64,000 bases of DNA from Anoplopoma fimbria (Eukaryota; Chordata; Actinopteri; Perciformes; Anoplopomatidae), in NCBI RefSeq assembly GCF_027596085.1, contig NC_072458.1, forward strand, positions 15,599,256 to 15,663,255, written 5' to 3'. Shown here in pieces: positions 34,286-47,250 of the stretch (its first letter is position 1; the number at the start of each line of letters is the position of its first letter). Both the position numbers and the translations under genes were made by a program. Below the pieces are notes generated by a model that saw only the letters and a list, made by a program, of their open reading frames with translations, was not told the DNA's origin and did no database searches.

Positions 34286-37200
34286 ATGAGCACGTTATGG
34301 ATGGGGAACGTGAGTTGTTCACAACGTTTTACTGCGAGAAATCATTAGTGTGACCACCGTGTTAGCTAAAGCTATCTTTAGCTAGCTACATGAGTATACA
34401 CATGCGTTGTATGAATGGAAGATACATTAAAACTCCATTTAAGAAAAAACAACACTTTAATATTGCCCTGTTTGTTGAGTTACACGTTGTATCGAGTAAC
34501 GTTAGCTGAGAGACTAACCCAGTGTTTAATTTTGATTACTCAACTCACCGGTAACGAAACACGTAGCGTCAATGTTAGCAGTCCATTCAAGTAGAGCCAA
34601 AAGTTTCCGGTTACCTCTTACCTCTCCACTGCGTAGTTAGGCCCGAACCGGGACTTACTCAACTTTAATGCAGTCTGCTTTCATCTAACACTATACAAGG
34701 ATGACATCGGTGTGAAGGGAATGCTAAAAGAAACTAGTGAAACCTTTAATCTATTTGTCAAAAATATGGCGTTTTCAGTGTTTATTCTCCATCTAGACCA
34801 CATCAGACCAGGTCTACATTAAAACTCACTGCGCTTATATTCCAGAAATAGACTAACACTGAGACTGTAAAGGAACATTTATTCTACTTCTGAAAACAAC
34901 CAGAATGGTAATGTTACACATTTTCCCCATCCAGATGACTCCAGATCAGATGTGACGTTAGTTAAAACACAATTGTATGTAGATTTGTCAAACCTGGACC
35001 AGATTAGATAAACTGACCGTTTAAAACCCCTTTTTTAGATTTGTGAAAATTGCTTTTTATGTAGGTAATGTTTGGACGGAGAACAATTAAAGGAATTGTT
35101 TATTTTTTTTATCTGCTTTGTTCTATTTTTATGCATAGAAAACAGGTTTCACAATATTGAAATGGACTTGTACAGCCTTTAAGGTGTTCCATGATGTCTA
35201 GAAGCTCTTTCACAACTTTAGGCGGTGTAATGGTGGAGAATCAGCCGATCCCCTTAGCTTTCAGCTGGATTTATGAATGGGAGCGTTTACGGAATGATTC
35301 CTGAGCTCTCATACTGTTTGTCTGTAGCTGGAGGCCTACATGGATGAGAAGTTTATCACCAGAGCCTTTTCCACCATGGGGGAGCAGGTGATCAATGTGC
35401 GGATCATACGCAACAAGATGACTGGGTGAGAACTAAATTCACAAGAGGTTGTCTTTTTTGGACTTGTTCTATTCTGACGTTAAACAGTTTGTCATCACCC
35501 AGGGGGGCTCTGGGCTACTGTTTTGTTGAGATGACAGATGAAGCCACCGCTGAGAGATGTCTCCGCAAAATCAACGGAAAATCCTTACCAGGAGCCAATC
35601 CGGTAAGGATGTTCAGACAGTAACCATGTTTTTATGTTTTTATCTCTGTTGTCCTGAGCAATCGCATTTTTTATGTTACTTTCTCACAGCCCACAAGATT
35701 TAAGTTAAACCGAGCCACCTTTGGGAAACAAGACAGTGGGTGAGTCCATATGGAGAGGCAGGAAATCAAAGATGAGCTTGACATTTAACGGTAACGTCTG
35801 TATTTTTCAACCTGGACCCTATTTTCTCATGTTTTCATTAGTTACTTAAACACAAGAAAGAAGAGTCCAGGTAAAAGAATACCGAAGTTTTCCTGTAAGA
35901 TGTCTACGTAATGACAGAATGAGTCATTGACACATCACATATCTTTTTCCTCTTGTAGTCAGATGTATTCTCTGTTTGTGGGAGATCTAACTCCAGAGGT
36001 GGATGATGGGATGCTTTACGAGTTCTTTTACAACCGCTACCCTTCCTGTCGAGGTGGAAAAGTGGTGCTGGACAGCATGGGCAACTCCAAGTGAGTATTA
36101 GACATAACCCCCTCTATATGGAGAATATATGTGAAAAATGTCTGTGTATATTGTTGGCCTGCATGGAGAAGATATATGTTCATTGTGCTCATTTAGCCTT
36201 TCAACAGTGTGTATCTGACTGAAGGGTGTGAGGAAGATTCAAGTGCATGTGGCTCCCCAGTTGTTTTAGCTGGAAGATGTGCTCAAGCGGCAGAGCATCG
36301 TAAGACACACTTAAGCCAAACTCAACAGAAACAAAATGAAACTCACCCAAACCTTCTTTCCACTGTAACTACAGTCTGGACAAAATAAACCCTCCATTTC
36401 TATTGCTTAATGGCAACGGCTGCACTTATAGATGCCGCGGCCAGTAGTTCCCACAGACTTCCCTACATTTTCGACAAATATACACTCAACATCGGAAAAT
36501 AAAGTATGGAGATTGTAATTAGTGCATTGGTTCCTGAAACGATCGCCGCCCACATTGTCTTCTGACCACCAAGCCAGACCGGCCAAACAAAACGACATAG
36601 AAAGCAGTAGGACCACCATAGGAACACACAGCCAGACCTGCTAATGTCTGGTCACTGGATAATAACAAGGAGGAAATAAGACTCAGACTGACCCAGCAAC
36701 TGGATATCATAGACTGTGCACACATCTTTATAGAAACCTGTCTTCATCATAACATCCCAGATGAGTTATTGATTGTATACCAAGCCAACAGAATGCAAGA
36801 CTCTGTAAGAAGAGGGTAGGCATACTGTGTGTTAAAATCAAGGATGCTTTGTTCTCAAATGTAGTCAAAGTTGATGGACGTTTCCTTGATGTTGAATTTT
36901 TTATTTAAGATGCCCTCCATATTATCTGCTCAGAGAATTCACCAGTAGTTTTGTTGCTGCTGTTTACATTCCACCTGATGCAAATTAAAAAAAAATGAAC
37001 TACAGGAATTGTATGAGGTCATCAGCAGAAACGTGACTAAACAACCGGATGGTATTTTTATCGTAGCTGGTGATTTGAATCAAACAAACCTCAGAGGGCT
37101 CTATCCAAAGACAGAAAACCTTCCTTTCACTTAGGTGACAAGGATACGCATACAGCATCGCCAAAGCTGAAAGCTGGCATCAAGGAGGTAAAGAGGATGC

Positions 37201-38960
37201 ATCAAGAGAGCCAGTTTGTAATGGTTCCAGTCAGGATGCTTTATACTGCTCCTCTGTAAAAATTAACAAGACATTGCAATCGAAAAAAGGATGGGAACCA
37301 CTGGTGGGAATTATTATCCAAGGTTAAATCCCAAGCACACAGATATTTTCCACAAAAGTGACCTTCATGATGTGTATGGAAGCTTTTGTAAATCAGTAAC
37401 GTACGTTCCTTTCTGAATTGTGGCGGCTGAGCAGGTATTGGCCACTATTGGAGCCCAGTTCCACCGATAACGATAGTTTATAAAAAGTCCTATCTGTACT
37501 CAGGAATCAGTTGACCTCCTATAATGTAGCCTGCAACAGGACTGGTAATGTCACAAATTTCTGCAGCTACGTCCAGGTGTTACAGTGAGATGGTGTCAAA
37601 CTGTCCTGTGTCAGAACCACTGACGGAGATTTAGAGCAGAGAGAGCTGGTGAGGAACTCGCAAGATTTATTTAGATCCAATGTTCAATTGAGAATCACTG
37701 CATTAATCAACCTGCTCACTATAAGTATGTCTTTTTGTCTTGTTTTGTTTATTTCTGTTATATCATCTCTCTGCCTTGTTTACATTTATTTCTTTTGTTT
37801 CTGTCTTTATCCTGTAAAGTGCCTTTGAGTTTTTTTAAAAGCGCTATACAATTATTATGGCTTTGTTCTAATGTTGGTTTGAGCATAGACGTTGTAATAA
37901 TCCTGTTCTCCACCAGCCGTCCTCATCAAATACAAGAAAAGGTCAGCTGTACTGTTGTGTGTCTCTGTAGGGGCTGTGGCTTTGTTCAGTTCCCAGACGA
38001 GCGGCTGCAGAAGCGGGCTCTAGAGGACTGTCAGGGTGCTGTGGGACTGGGTAGTAAACCTCTGAGACTGAGCCTGGCTGCTAACAAGTGAGTTCTTCTA
38101 CTCAGCTGATTGATTTGTGCCAGGAGCACAAGCCAAATGATTGGTGATTTCAGCGGTGTCTCTTCCTGCTTGAGTTTAAGGAACAGGCAGCAGCAGCCCT
38201 CAGAGCACAGATCGTGGCAGTCTAGCTCAGGATACAAGCCCAGCTACGACCAGTACAACCAGTACCAGCAGCAGGCCTATCCTGGGTATTACCCCTCATG
38301 GGGCTACGATCAGACTGGAGGAGGATACGGCTACAACTACCAGCAGTATGATTACACACAGTATCCCCCACCACAGGTAAGTGATGATACCCGTCAGCCA
38401 GTCATCATCTACAGACGTGACTCACTCTAACATGTGCTCTCTTTCTAGGAGAGTGAGGCCATTCAGGATGATGGACTTGAAGGTTGGTATTGGATTAAGG
38501 ACAATAAATTAGTCTTATATTTCATTATTCACTCATGTATCAATTGGATTTTTTTAATTTAGTCTTCACATTGTTTATTGTAAATCGCAAATATGTTTAT
38601 TACATCAATAAACCAATCAGAAGCAGTATACTCAGGTTTAGTTCCTGCTTTGGTACCATTTTCTATTTGCCAATGAGAGAATGACTTTAAACTACCTAAT
38701 ATCATTTAATCCCAATTAAGCTGACAAACCCAGGATGAAGGATTTATGTTGTCAGGATATCCCTGTGAGGCTCTTTGTAATCACGTTCCTCTGCTGCAGA
38801 TCCCAGTCCGGAGATGGATGTGGTGGAGGCCAACAGGAAATTCATGGAACTCAGTGAGGAACTGTATGATGCTCTGATCGAGTGTCACTGGCAGCCAGCA
38901 GAGCTCTCTGCAGAGCAGGACTATATGACCTCCAGCCTTCCAGAGCCCATCTACTGCTGA
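34286..38960 (+). CDS. trnau1ap: tRNA-selenocysteine 1-associated protein (SECp43 type), 9 exons
   Basis: SECp43 is a two-RRM RNA-binding protein that associates with selenocysteine tRNA and supports its modification and use. Exons: 34286-34309, 35328-35425, 35503-35602, 35690-35739, 35959-36090, 37971-38087, 38181-38376 (or 38187-), 38449-38482, 38800-38960. Phases join, giving 912 nt with the stop and 303 aa (301 with the alternative acceptor), against 287 in human. It starts [20 protein letters not shown]1 has RNP2 LWMGNL (4-9) and RNP1 [10 protein letters not shown] (42-51). RRM2 has RNP2 LFVGDL (96-101) and RNP1 KGCGFVQF (135-142). Then come a Tyr/Gln-rich segment (~185-239) and an acidic tail with [13 protein letters not shown], matching the family's C terminus. 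It appears intact. Intron 5 holds an old LINE. Fish have more than one trnau1ap-like gene, so the symbol is by family. Confidence 0.94.
36430..37860 (+). mobile_element. Old LINE remnant in trnau1ap intron 5
   Basis: Endonuclease-like pieces can be made out: [18 protein letters not shown] near 36700, then a [10 protein letters not shown] block near 37065. The region 37795-37860 resembles a LINE 3' end (GTAAAGTGCCTTTGAG then AAAAGCGCTATACAA). The middle is largely unreadable. Stops and frameshifts are frequent, so this is an old, decayed, internally deleted insertion. The boundaries are approximate. Confidence 0.6.
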
Positions 38961-40884
38961 CTCTGCTATGGAGCTTTTTATTTACAGATGTCTGCTCACA
39001 GTGGGGATCCTTTTTGAGGACAGAAGTCATGCTAAGGATTCTACAACAAAACATGTTTCTGATGTGTTTATGGATCCACAGAACACACTGAATAGATAGT
39101 TAGTGTGTCCTATTACCAACATAGTCCCAAGATGTTGTGAGAGACACAAAACAAAATGTAAAATGAAACAATCAAATCCTAAAAACTAAAATGGCATGGA
39201 TAAAGTAAACCAAAAAGTAATGTCACACTTAGAGACCATTTCACACCTCTTTCTGGTTTGTGTCCATGTTAAACAGATAAGCTGACATATTGGCTACAGG
39301 TACAGTGCACATTCTAGATGATGTGCTGTCATTAAAGCTCTGTATGTATGATGATCCTTTGTAGTTATAGCAATGCTCAATTATTCTTCTGTTAGGACAG
39401 TTAGAAAAATGAGACGGTCAGCGGTGAAGATTGGTCAGTCTATTGTGCCTTCAAGTCAATTATTAGATTCTCCCTAGCTAATCCATTGTCTCTTCATACT
39501 GACATGATCAATCTGGCTTTAATATTAGTCATCTTCATTACCATATATTAAACTAATGAACTACAGAAGAACACATTCATTACGTAGAAATCGTAACACT
39601 GTTAGTGAATTATTGCTTTCAAATGTTTACAACACATATAATATGAGTGATTAAAAATGCTATTCAATATAATTCATAGTACAATGAGTCAATTCTGAGT
39701 ATAGTTTGGATACAGAAGTTCTCTGTCAGACTAATGCAACCAGATATATACAACTTCTGAAATTTTTAGGTTTTGAAAGACTAAAATACATTCATGTTGA
39801 GTTATTTTGGCAGGTTTCAAAATAGCTGAGGCCACCATAGTGCCAGCCCATCATATTCGGCACAGCCCATCAGATGATTGGAAGCTTTGTTTTCACTTCT
39901 ACTCATGTCGCCTTTTATGAAGTATTTTGAAAACATGTAGAGAAAAGCTTGTTTATTTTTGATAAGATCATCGCGAATAAAATGAGCATGAAGCTGAAAC
40001 TCCAGAAACTAAATGTGCTATTCAAATCAATCCATGTCTTTGAAACCAAAGCTAATTTGAGAGTTTTTGAAATCAGAAATTTCAGAGCTGTTGTTTCACA
40101 GCTATCCATAATTCACTTACGGTGTCACTTTTTACAAGTTGCACACGCTTCCATTTTCATTGAGTACTTCTCTGTGGGACAACAGTGTTCCTCTACATGG
40201 AATGTGTATGGTCTACATACAGTAAGTCACATTTGTGATGTTTCTGAGATAGTTAAAATTCTTCTCACTCACCAGGAGGATTTCTATCATTCCAAACATT
40301 TGGTCACTTAGTCTTTTCCTGGTGGAAATGTGCTTGGTTGTCCTGATGCTGTTCAGTAGAATCTCCAACAGGTGGTGCTGCTGCAGCCATCACACCTATT
40401 GGCTATTGTCAATAGGCCAGTGTGTGTATGAAGAGATGCACATATTCAATGTGATAGATGACATTCATAACCAAATATAAGCTGAATCCAATCACTGTGG
40501 AAGGCGGGAAACCCACAACTAATCAAAAATAAACCTGAGACTACTCAAAGAGATGGAGATTGGATCCAAGTTAACTCCATATCTTTACACAAAACACACC
40601 AATTTTATTGTAGACAAATCATACCACACATACAGCTAGTACACCTCCAGTTCCTTCCCACCATTGATGATGGATGATGATTTTTATTTTTGGATTATCA
40701 GACAAGACAAAACAACGAAGCACCAGACGGTTGCTTAAAATGAAACAAGAAATCCTAAATCCCAAAACACATCAGCGCCAGTTCAACAAAAACAGAAAAA
40801 TAACAAAATGAGGACTCAGGTATTGATCATAAAGAAAATTCTTCCACAAAGATGCTGACCATAGAAACAATAAAGGAGTAGAAG
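38961..40884 (+). other. trnau1ap 3' UTR and intergenic
   Basis: A/T-rich sequence after the trnau1ap stop. A variant poly(A) signal, ATTAAA, lies at 39331-39336 and would give a 3' UTR of about 390 nt. Beyond it I see no gene or recognisable repeat up to the LINE fragment at 40885. Confidence 0.5.
39331..39336 (+). terminator. Candidate poly(A) signal of trnau1ap
   Basis: ATTAAA hexamer about 370 nt downstream of the stop codon, followed within 25 nt by T/G-rich sequence. It is the commonest variant of AATAAA; assignment is by position only. Confidence 0.4.
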
Positions 40885-41629
40885 GGACAGACAGAACCCA
40901 CTCGGTCACCATAGGTAATTACTCATCTTCTACTTCTAACATTACCTGTGGTGTACCGCAAGGTTCTATTTTAGGTCCAATTTTATTTTCTATATACATG
41001 CTCCCATTAGGTAAAATCATCCAACGTCACAATGTCTCTTTTCATTGCTACGCAGACGACACACAGATATACCTTCCACTGAGACCCAACGACCCAAGAA
41101 GCCTAGCTACTATTTTAGACTGTCTTAAGGATATCAACTGTTAGATGGCACAACATTTTCTTCAACTCAATAATTCCAAATCAGATATCATTTTATTTAG
41201 TCCCCCAAACCCCATCACTCCTATTGTAAATGCCCTTGGTCCTCTGTCTGTAAATATAAAATCCACTGCAAGAAACTTAGGAGTTCTATTTGATTCCGAT
41301 TTCAGCTTCACAACCCACACCACAAAAATAGTCCAGTCCTGTTTCCTTCAAATCCGAACCATCTCCAAAATATAACCAATCCTCACTCACCCTGACCTGG
41401 AAAAAATCATACGTGCATTTATCTTTTCAAGACTGGACTACTGTAATTCCCTCCTCTCTGGCATCAACCACAAGTCACTCTCTCGCCTCTAACTAGTTCA
41501 GAACACAGCAGCTAGGCTTCTTAATGGTTTTAACAGACGACATCACATCACCCCAATCCTGGCTTCTCTTCATCGGCTCGCTGTTCATTTTAGAATTGAT
41601 TTTAAGATTTTGGGTCTGGCCCCAATATA
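40885..41629 (+). mobile_element. L2-type LINE fragment, outer layer of the nest (left part)
   Basis: The reverse-transcriptase pieces read [20 protein letters not shown] near 40945, [14 protein letters not shown] near 41043, then ARNLGVLFDSDFSFT near 41270 and [13 protein letters not shown] near 41431, with stops in between. The frame leads into KILGLAP and is cut by the Tc1-like element at 41630. It resumes after that element at 47648. The element belongs to a different L2-type family from copies A and B. Confidence 0.8.
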
Positions 41630-43564
41630 CAGCGGGTAAAATAAGTATTGAACACGTCACCATTTTTCTCAGTAAATATATTTCTAAAGGTGCTATTGAC
41701 ATGAAACTTTCACCAGATGTCGGTAACAACCCAAATAATACATACATACAAATAAAACAAAACAAATAAGTTCAGAAATTAAGTTATGTGTAATAAAATG
41801 GAATGACACAGGGAAAAAGTATTGAACATGCTTACTGAAATTTATTTAATACTTCGTACAAAAGCCTTTGTTGGTAATGACAGCTTCAAGACGCCTCCTG
41901 TATGGAGAAACTAGTCGCATGCATTGCTCAGGTGTGATTTTGGCCCATTCTTCCACACAAACATTAAATGTGGACTCTTAAATATCAGATCTCTGTCATC
42001 TAAGGGCGTACTTGTAAATGATTTAATATCAGATAATCATATTGATCTATTTTGTCTTACTGAAACCTGGCTGTGTCATGAAGAGTACGTTAGCCTAAAT
42101 GAATCAACTCCTCCAAGTTATATTAATACTCATATTCCTCGAGGCACAGGCCGAGGAGGTGGAGTAGCAGCCAGCTTTGACTCAAGCCTATTAATAAACC
42201 CTGAACCTAAATTAAATTACAACTAATTTGAAAGCCTTTTTATTAGTCTTTCAAACCCGAGCGGGAAAGCATTAAAGTCAATTCTATTTGTTGTAGTGTA
42301 CCGTGCACCAGGTGCGTATTCTGAATTCCTATCTGAATTCTCAGAGTTTTTATCAAGTTTAGTCCTCAAAACAGATAGAGTTATTATTGTAGGGGATTTT
42401 AATATTCATGTGGATGTGGATAATGATAGCCTTAGTACTGCGTTTAGTTCATTATTAGATTATATTGGCTTCTGTCAGTGTGTACATAAACCGACTCACT
42501 GTTTTAACCATACCCTCGACCTTGTTCTGGTATATGGTATTGAAATAGAAAATGTAATTGTCTCTCAACAGAACTCTTTTATCAGACCTAATCAGATCTA
42601 ATAACAGATCTAATAACTTTTGAATTTTTACTACCAGAGTGTACGCCATTAGGCAAAAGTTTCTACACTCGATGTCTATCTGATAGTGCTGTAGCTAAAT
42701 TTAAAGAAGCGATTTCTTCAGGGTTTTATTCATTACCATTGCTCAATATAACAGAGGACTCCTACGCTAACTTTAGTCCGTCTCAGATTGACCATCTTGT
42801 TGATAGTGCTGCATGCTCACTGTGAATGACACCAGACTCTATAGCTCCTCTAAAAAAGAAGCTAATAAAAGAAAGGAGGTTTGCTCCATGGTATAACCCT
42901 CAAACCCGCGATTTAAAGCAAATATCGCGAAAACTTGAAAGGATATGGCGTTCCACCAATGAGGATGAAGCGCGGTTAGTCTGGCGAGACAGTCTTAAAA
43001 TATATAAGAAGGCACTCGATGGAGTTGCCTTGCCTAGAGCAGCCTATTATTCAGCATTAATAGAGAAAAATAAGAACAACCCCAGGGTTCTCTTACAGCT
43101 CTGTTGAGCCGTGTATTCCTATAAACCTCAGTAGTAGTGACTTCATGAACTTCTTTAATGATAAGATTCTAACTATTAGAGAAAAAATGTATAATCTACT
43201 GCCCTCAACCAGTACCGATCGATCCACAGCTGTAGAACCTGAAATATATTTAGATGGCTTTTCACCCATTGACCTTCAACAATTGACTTTAACTATTTCT
43301 AAGTCTAAACCTTCCACCTGTCTCTTAGTCACGATTCCGACTAGGCTGCTGAAGGAAGTTTTAACTTTAATTAGCAATTATTTATTAGAAATTATCAATC
43401 GTCTTTACTAACGGGCCATGTACCACAGGCCTTCAAACTAGCTGTAATTAAACCTCCTCTTAAGAAACCTACTCTTGATCCAGAGGTGTTGGCTAACTAA
43501 AGACCTATATCTAACCTTTCGTTCCTCTCTAAGATCCTTGAGAAAGCGGTAGCAAATCAGCTGT

Positions 43565-44590
43565 GTGACTATGCATTACAATAGTTTATTTGAGGATTTT
43601 CAGTCAGGATTTAGAGTGAATCATAGCACAGAGACGGCACTGGTGAAAATTACCAATGACCTTCTAATAGCTTCAGACAAAGGACTTGTCTCTGTACTTA
43701 TTATGATTATATTGTTAGACCTTAGTGCTGCATTTGATACCATTGATCATCAAATCTTATTACAGAGATTGGAGCATCTAATAGGCATTAAAGGAACCAC
43801 ACTTAGCTGGTTTAAGTCGTATTTATCAGACCGATCTCAGTTTGTATATGTAAACAATGAAAGCTCGATGAAAACCAGGGTCAGTCACGGAGTTCCACAA
43901 GGGTCTGTTCTTGGACCAATTTTATTTACCTTATATATGCTTCCCTTAGGGAATATTATCAGAAAACACTCAATAAACTTTCATTGTTATGCAGATGATA
44001 CCCAGTTATATCTATTGATTAAACCAGACGAAACTAACCAGTTCTCTAAACTTCAAGCATTTCTTGCTGACATAAAAACCTGGATGACCTGTAACTTCTT
44101 AATGTTAAACTCCGAAAAAACGGAAGTTATTCTACTAGGCCCAGATCACCTTCGAAATCAATTATCTAGCGATATAGTTTCTCTAGATGGCATTGCTCTG
44201 GCATCCAGCACTACCGTTAAGAACCTTGGAGTTATCTTTGATCAGGATCTGTCTTTTAACTCTTATATAAAACAGATCTCAAGGACAGCCTTTTTTAATT
44301 CACGTACCATTGCAAAAATCAGGCAAATCCTGTCTCAAAGCGATGCAGAAAAACTAGTTCATGCATTTGTTACCTCTAGACTAGATTACTGTAACTCCTT
44401 ATTATCAGGCTGCTCTAATAAGTCTCTACAGTTGATCCAGAATGCTGCAGCACGTGTTCTAACAAAAACTAAGAAAAGAGATCATATTACTCCAGTATTA
44501 GCTTCTCTGCACTGGCTCCCTGTTAAATCAAGAATAGAATCTTCTACTTACCTACAAAGCTCTAACTGGCCAGGCACCGTCTTATCTTAA
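43565..44590 (+). pseudogene. Reverse-transcriptase portion of LINE copy B
   Basis: An open stretch of 341 codons covers most of the RT domain: [85 protein letters not shown] and [12 protein letters not shown]. It then loses frame near 44540 through a small deletion relative to copy A. Upstream, the endonuclease of the same copy (41966-43411) is broken by several stops and frameshifts. It is not a functional ORF2, though the RT core itself is undamaged. Confidence 0.88.
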
Positions 44591-44989
44591 GGAACTTATA
44601 GTTCCATATTACCCAACTAGAGAGCTGCGCTCAATCAATGCAGGGTTACTTATGGTTCCTAGAGTATATAAAAGTAGGATGGGAGCCAGAGCCTTCAGTT
44701 ATCAGGCTTCTCTTCTGTGGAACCAGGTTCCAGTTTCAGTCCGGGGGGTAGACACACTCACACTTTTAAGAGCAGGCTTAAGACCTTCCTTTTTGATAGC
44801 GCTTATAGTTGGGGCTGGTTCTGGTTCGCCTTGGTCCAGCCCCTAGATATGCTGCTATATGCCTAGACAGCCGGGGGACTACCTAGGATACACTGAGCTC
44901 CTCTCGCCTCTTCTCTCACTCCTTCTTTATGTATTAATCTCCTATTTATGCACATTACTGATTTTGCTTCTTCCCCGGAGTCCTTGTGC

Positions 44990-45450
44990 TTTCTCGCCTC
45001 GCAGGTTCCCAGGAATCGGGGTTATATTTGGACTGTCATCGTGCCACCTGCTGAGGCCATGCTGACACCCACTGCTACTACCACTATCATTATTAGTCAC
45101 ATTACTATTATTATTGCCTGTACTATTACGCTTATTGACTTTGCTTCTACCCTAGAGTCTGTGCTTTCTCGCTTCGCAGGCTTCTATAAATCGTGGCTGT
45201 ACCTGGACTGTGGTCGTGCATCCTGCTATGGCTCTGCTGACACCGACTGCTACCACCATTATTATTATTATTACTAGTCACATTACTATTACTATTACCT
45301 GTACCATTACGCATATTAGCTTTACTTCCACCCTGAAGCCCTTTTTGCTTTCTCGCTTTGCAGGTTTCCATGAATCGTTATGGTACCTGGACCGTAGTCG
45401 TGCCTCCTGCTGTGAGCTGACTGACACCCACTGCTACTTCGATTATTATT
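44990..45450 (+). repeat. ~177-bp tandem units in LINE copy B 3' UTR
   Basis: Same three-unit arrangement as at 32711-33240 in copy A, starting at the TTTCTCGCCTCGCAGG block and repeating at the CTTCGCAGG and CTTTGCAGG blocks. Confidence 0.75.
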
Positions 45451-46007
45451 ATTAATCACATTACTATCCCTATTTCATAATTACAATTCTACTATAATAA
45501 TTGCTGCTGTTATTATAAGTAGTCTTATTATATGAATCATTTATGTCATATACATTGAATGTGTTGTATCTCTGTTATGCTGTTCATTTTGTACACATGA
45601 CATCTATTGCATTCTGTCCATCCTGGGAGAAGTATCCCTCCTCTGTCGCTCTCCCATAGGTTTCTTCCTTTTTTCTCCCTGTTAAAGGGTTGTTTTTTTT
45701 TTAGTTTTTCCTGTGCCGATGTGAGGGAAGGACAGAGGATGTCGCATGTGTACAGATTGTGAAGCCCTCTTAGGCAAATTTGTAATTTGTGATTCTGGGC
45801 TATACAAAATAAACTGAATTGAATTGAATTGAAACAGTCTTCAAATCTTGAAGGTTCCGTGGGCCTCGTCTATGAACTCTGATCTTTAGTTATTTCCATA
45901 GATTTTCTATTGGATTCAAGTCAGGTGATTGGCTGGGCCATTCTAGCAGCTTTATTTTCTTTCTCTGAAACCAATTGAGAGTTTCCTTGGCTGTGTGTTT
46001 GGGATCA

Positions 46008-46659
46008 GTAGCTGTGTCCCAATCCAGCGGCTGCATCCCTCGGAGGGTGTATTTGTAGACCAATTACGTCACAGCGGCCGCAATGGGGCTGTCCCATTTC
46101 GTCGACTCCTTCTAATGCGGCCGACAAATGCAGCCTACTTTTCCCAGATTCGGAGGATACAACTGATGGATCCTTCGCTGCCCAACATATCCCAAGATTC
46201 ATTGCGTGCCGGTGAAGTAATTTTATTTATTTTTTTAATGACATGGCGACGAGTGGATCAGTATGTATGTAACCTCTTAACTCAAGTGAATATTTACAGA
46301 GTTAAAACTAAAAATAAGAGACCTGATCAGATCACACTTATGTTAAAATGATCAGTTAATTTACGTGACACTATTAACTAACCAGTTAACGCTACCGAGA
46401 GCCGCGGCGCTATTTATAGCAGCTCGTCCATTTTAATATTTTAACTTAGCTTTACCTCCTTTATACTCTTTTATGACAACCGCAGCTGGTTGCTAGGAGA
46501 CGGGAGCGGCAAAAGGGTGGGGGTGCGAAAAGCTGGTGATGCAAACAAGAAATAATTTGTGGACCAGACCGTCTTCGCGGTATTCAAAGGACCCGGCCGA
46601 CGTAGACCGCGAAGGCTGGTTCCTCCGAAGGCTGCAGCTGCTGGATTGGGACACAGCTA
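46008..46659. mobile_element. 652-bp inverted-repeat (MITE-like) element
   Basis: The ends are inverted repeats of about 38 bp: TAGCTGTGTCCCAATCCAGC on the left and its complement on the right, with TA at both outer ends. Family B copy 1 shows the uninterrupted sequence (GGGATCATTGTCTTG on this strand), so the insert can be cut out exactly. The interior has no convincing transposase; it is A/T-rich in the middle with GC-rich shoulders. Superfamily is not assigned from the ends alone. Confidence 0.8.
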
Positions 46660-47250
46660 TTGTCTTGCTGAAATGTCCACCCTCGTTTCATCTTCATCAT
46701 CCTGGTAGATGGCAGCAGATTTTTATCAAGAATGTCTCGGTACATTTTTCCATTCATCCTTCCTTCAATTATATGAAGTTTGCCAGTGCCGTATGCTGAA
46801 AAACAGCCCCACACCATGATGTTCCCACCTCCAAACTTCACTGTTGGTATGGTGTTTTTGGGGTGATGTGCAGTGCCATTTGACCTCCAAACATGGTGTG
46901 TATTATGGCATCCAAAGAGTTCAATTTTGGTCTCATCTGACCAGACTATATTCTCCCAGTATTTCACAGGCTTGTCTAAATGTTGTGCAGCAAACTTTAA
47001 ACGAGCTTCAACATGCTTTTTCTTCAGCAATGGAGTCTTGCGTGGTGAGCGTGCATACAGGCCACGGCAGTTGAGTGCATTACTTATTGTTTTCTTTGAA
47101 ACAATTGTACCTGCTAATTCCAGGTCTTTCTGAAGCTCTCCACAAGTGGCCCTTGGCTCTTCTGATAATTATTTTCACTCCTCTGTCAGAAATCTTGCGA
47201 GGAGCACCTGGTCTTGGTTTATGGTGAAATTATGTTCATGAGATGTTTCT
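46660..47250 (-). pseudogene. N-terminal and catalytic part of Tc1-like transposase, family B copy 2
   Basis: Reading on the minus strand gives the DNA-binding part, then [47 protein letters not shown] and GWTFQQDN. There it is cut off by the inverted-repeat element directly after the second catalytic Asp-Asn. The remaining C-terminal codons (DPKHTAK... NPIEN...) lie on the far side at about 46007-45834 and are themselves cut by the LINE. This copy keeps the ~45 bp missing from copy 1. Confidence 0.88.

Larger units (their letters stand above)
41966..45833 (+). mobile_element. L2/CR1-type LINE (copy B), 5'-truncated, inside the Tc1-like element
   Basis: The copy starts at a point equivalent to 28193 in copy A, at the beginning of the endonuclease, and runs to the same 3' terminus and (TTGAA)n tail. 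It interrupts the transposase gene of the surrounding Tc1-like element. The flank reads CCACACAAAC on the left and (A)AACAGTCTTC on the right, so an AAAC target duplication of about 4 bp is likely. 5' truncation and target duplication are the marks of ordinary LINE retrotransposition. Confidence 0.9.

Noticed and set aside
36407..36725. Minus-strand open frames in trnau1ap intron 5
   Set aside because: They overlap a decayed LINE whose recognisable endonuclease pieces lie on the + strand.
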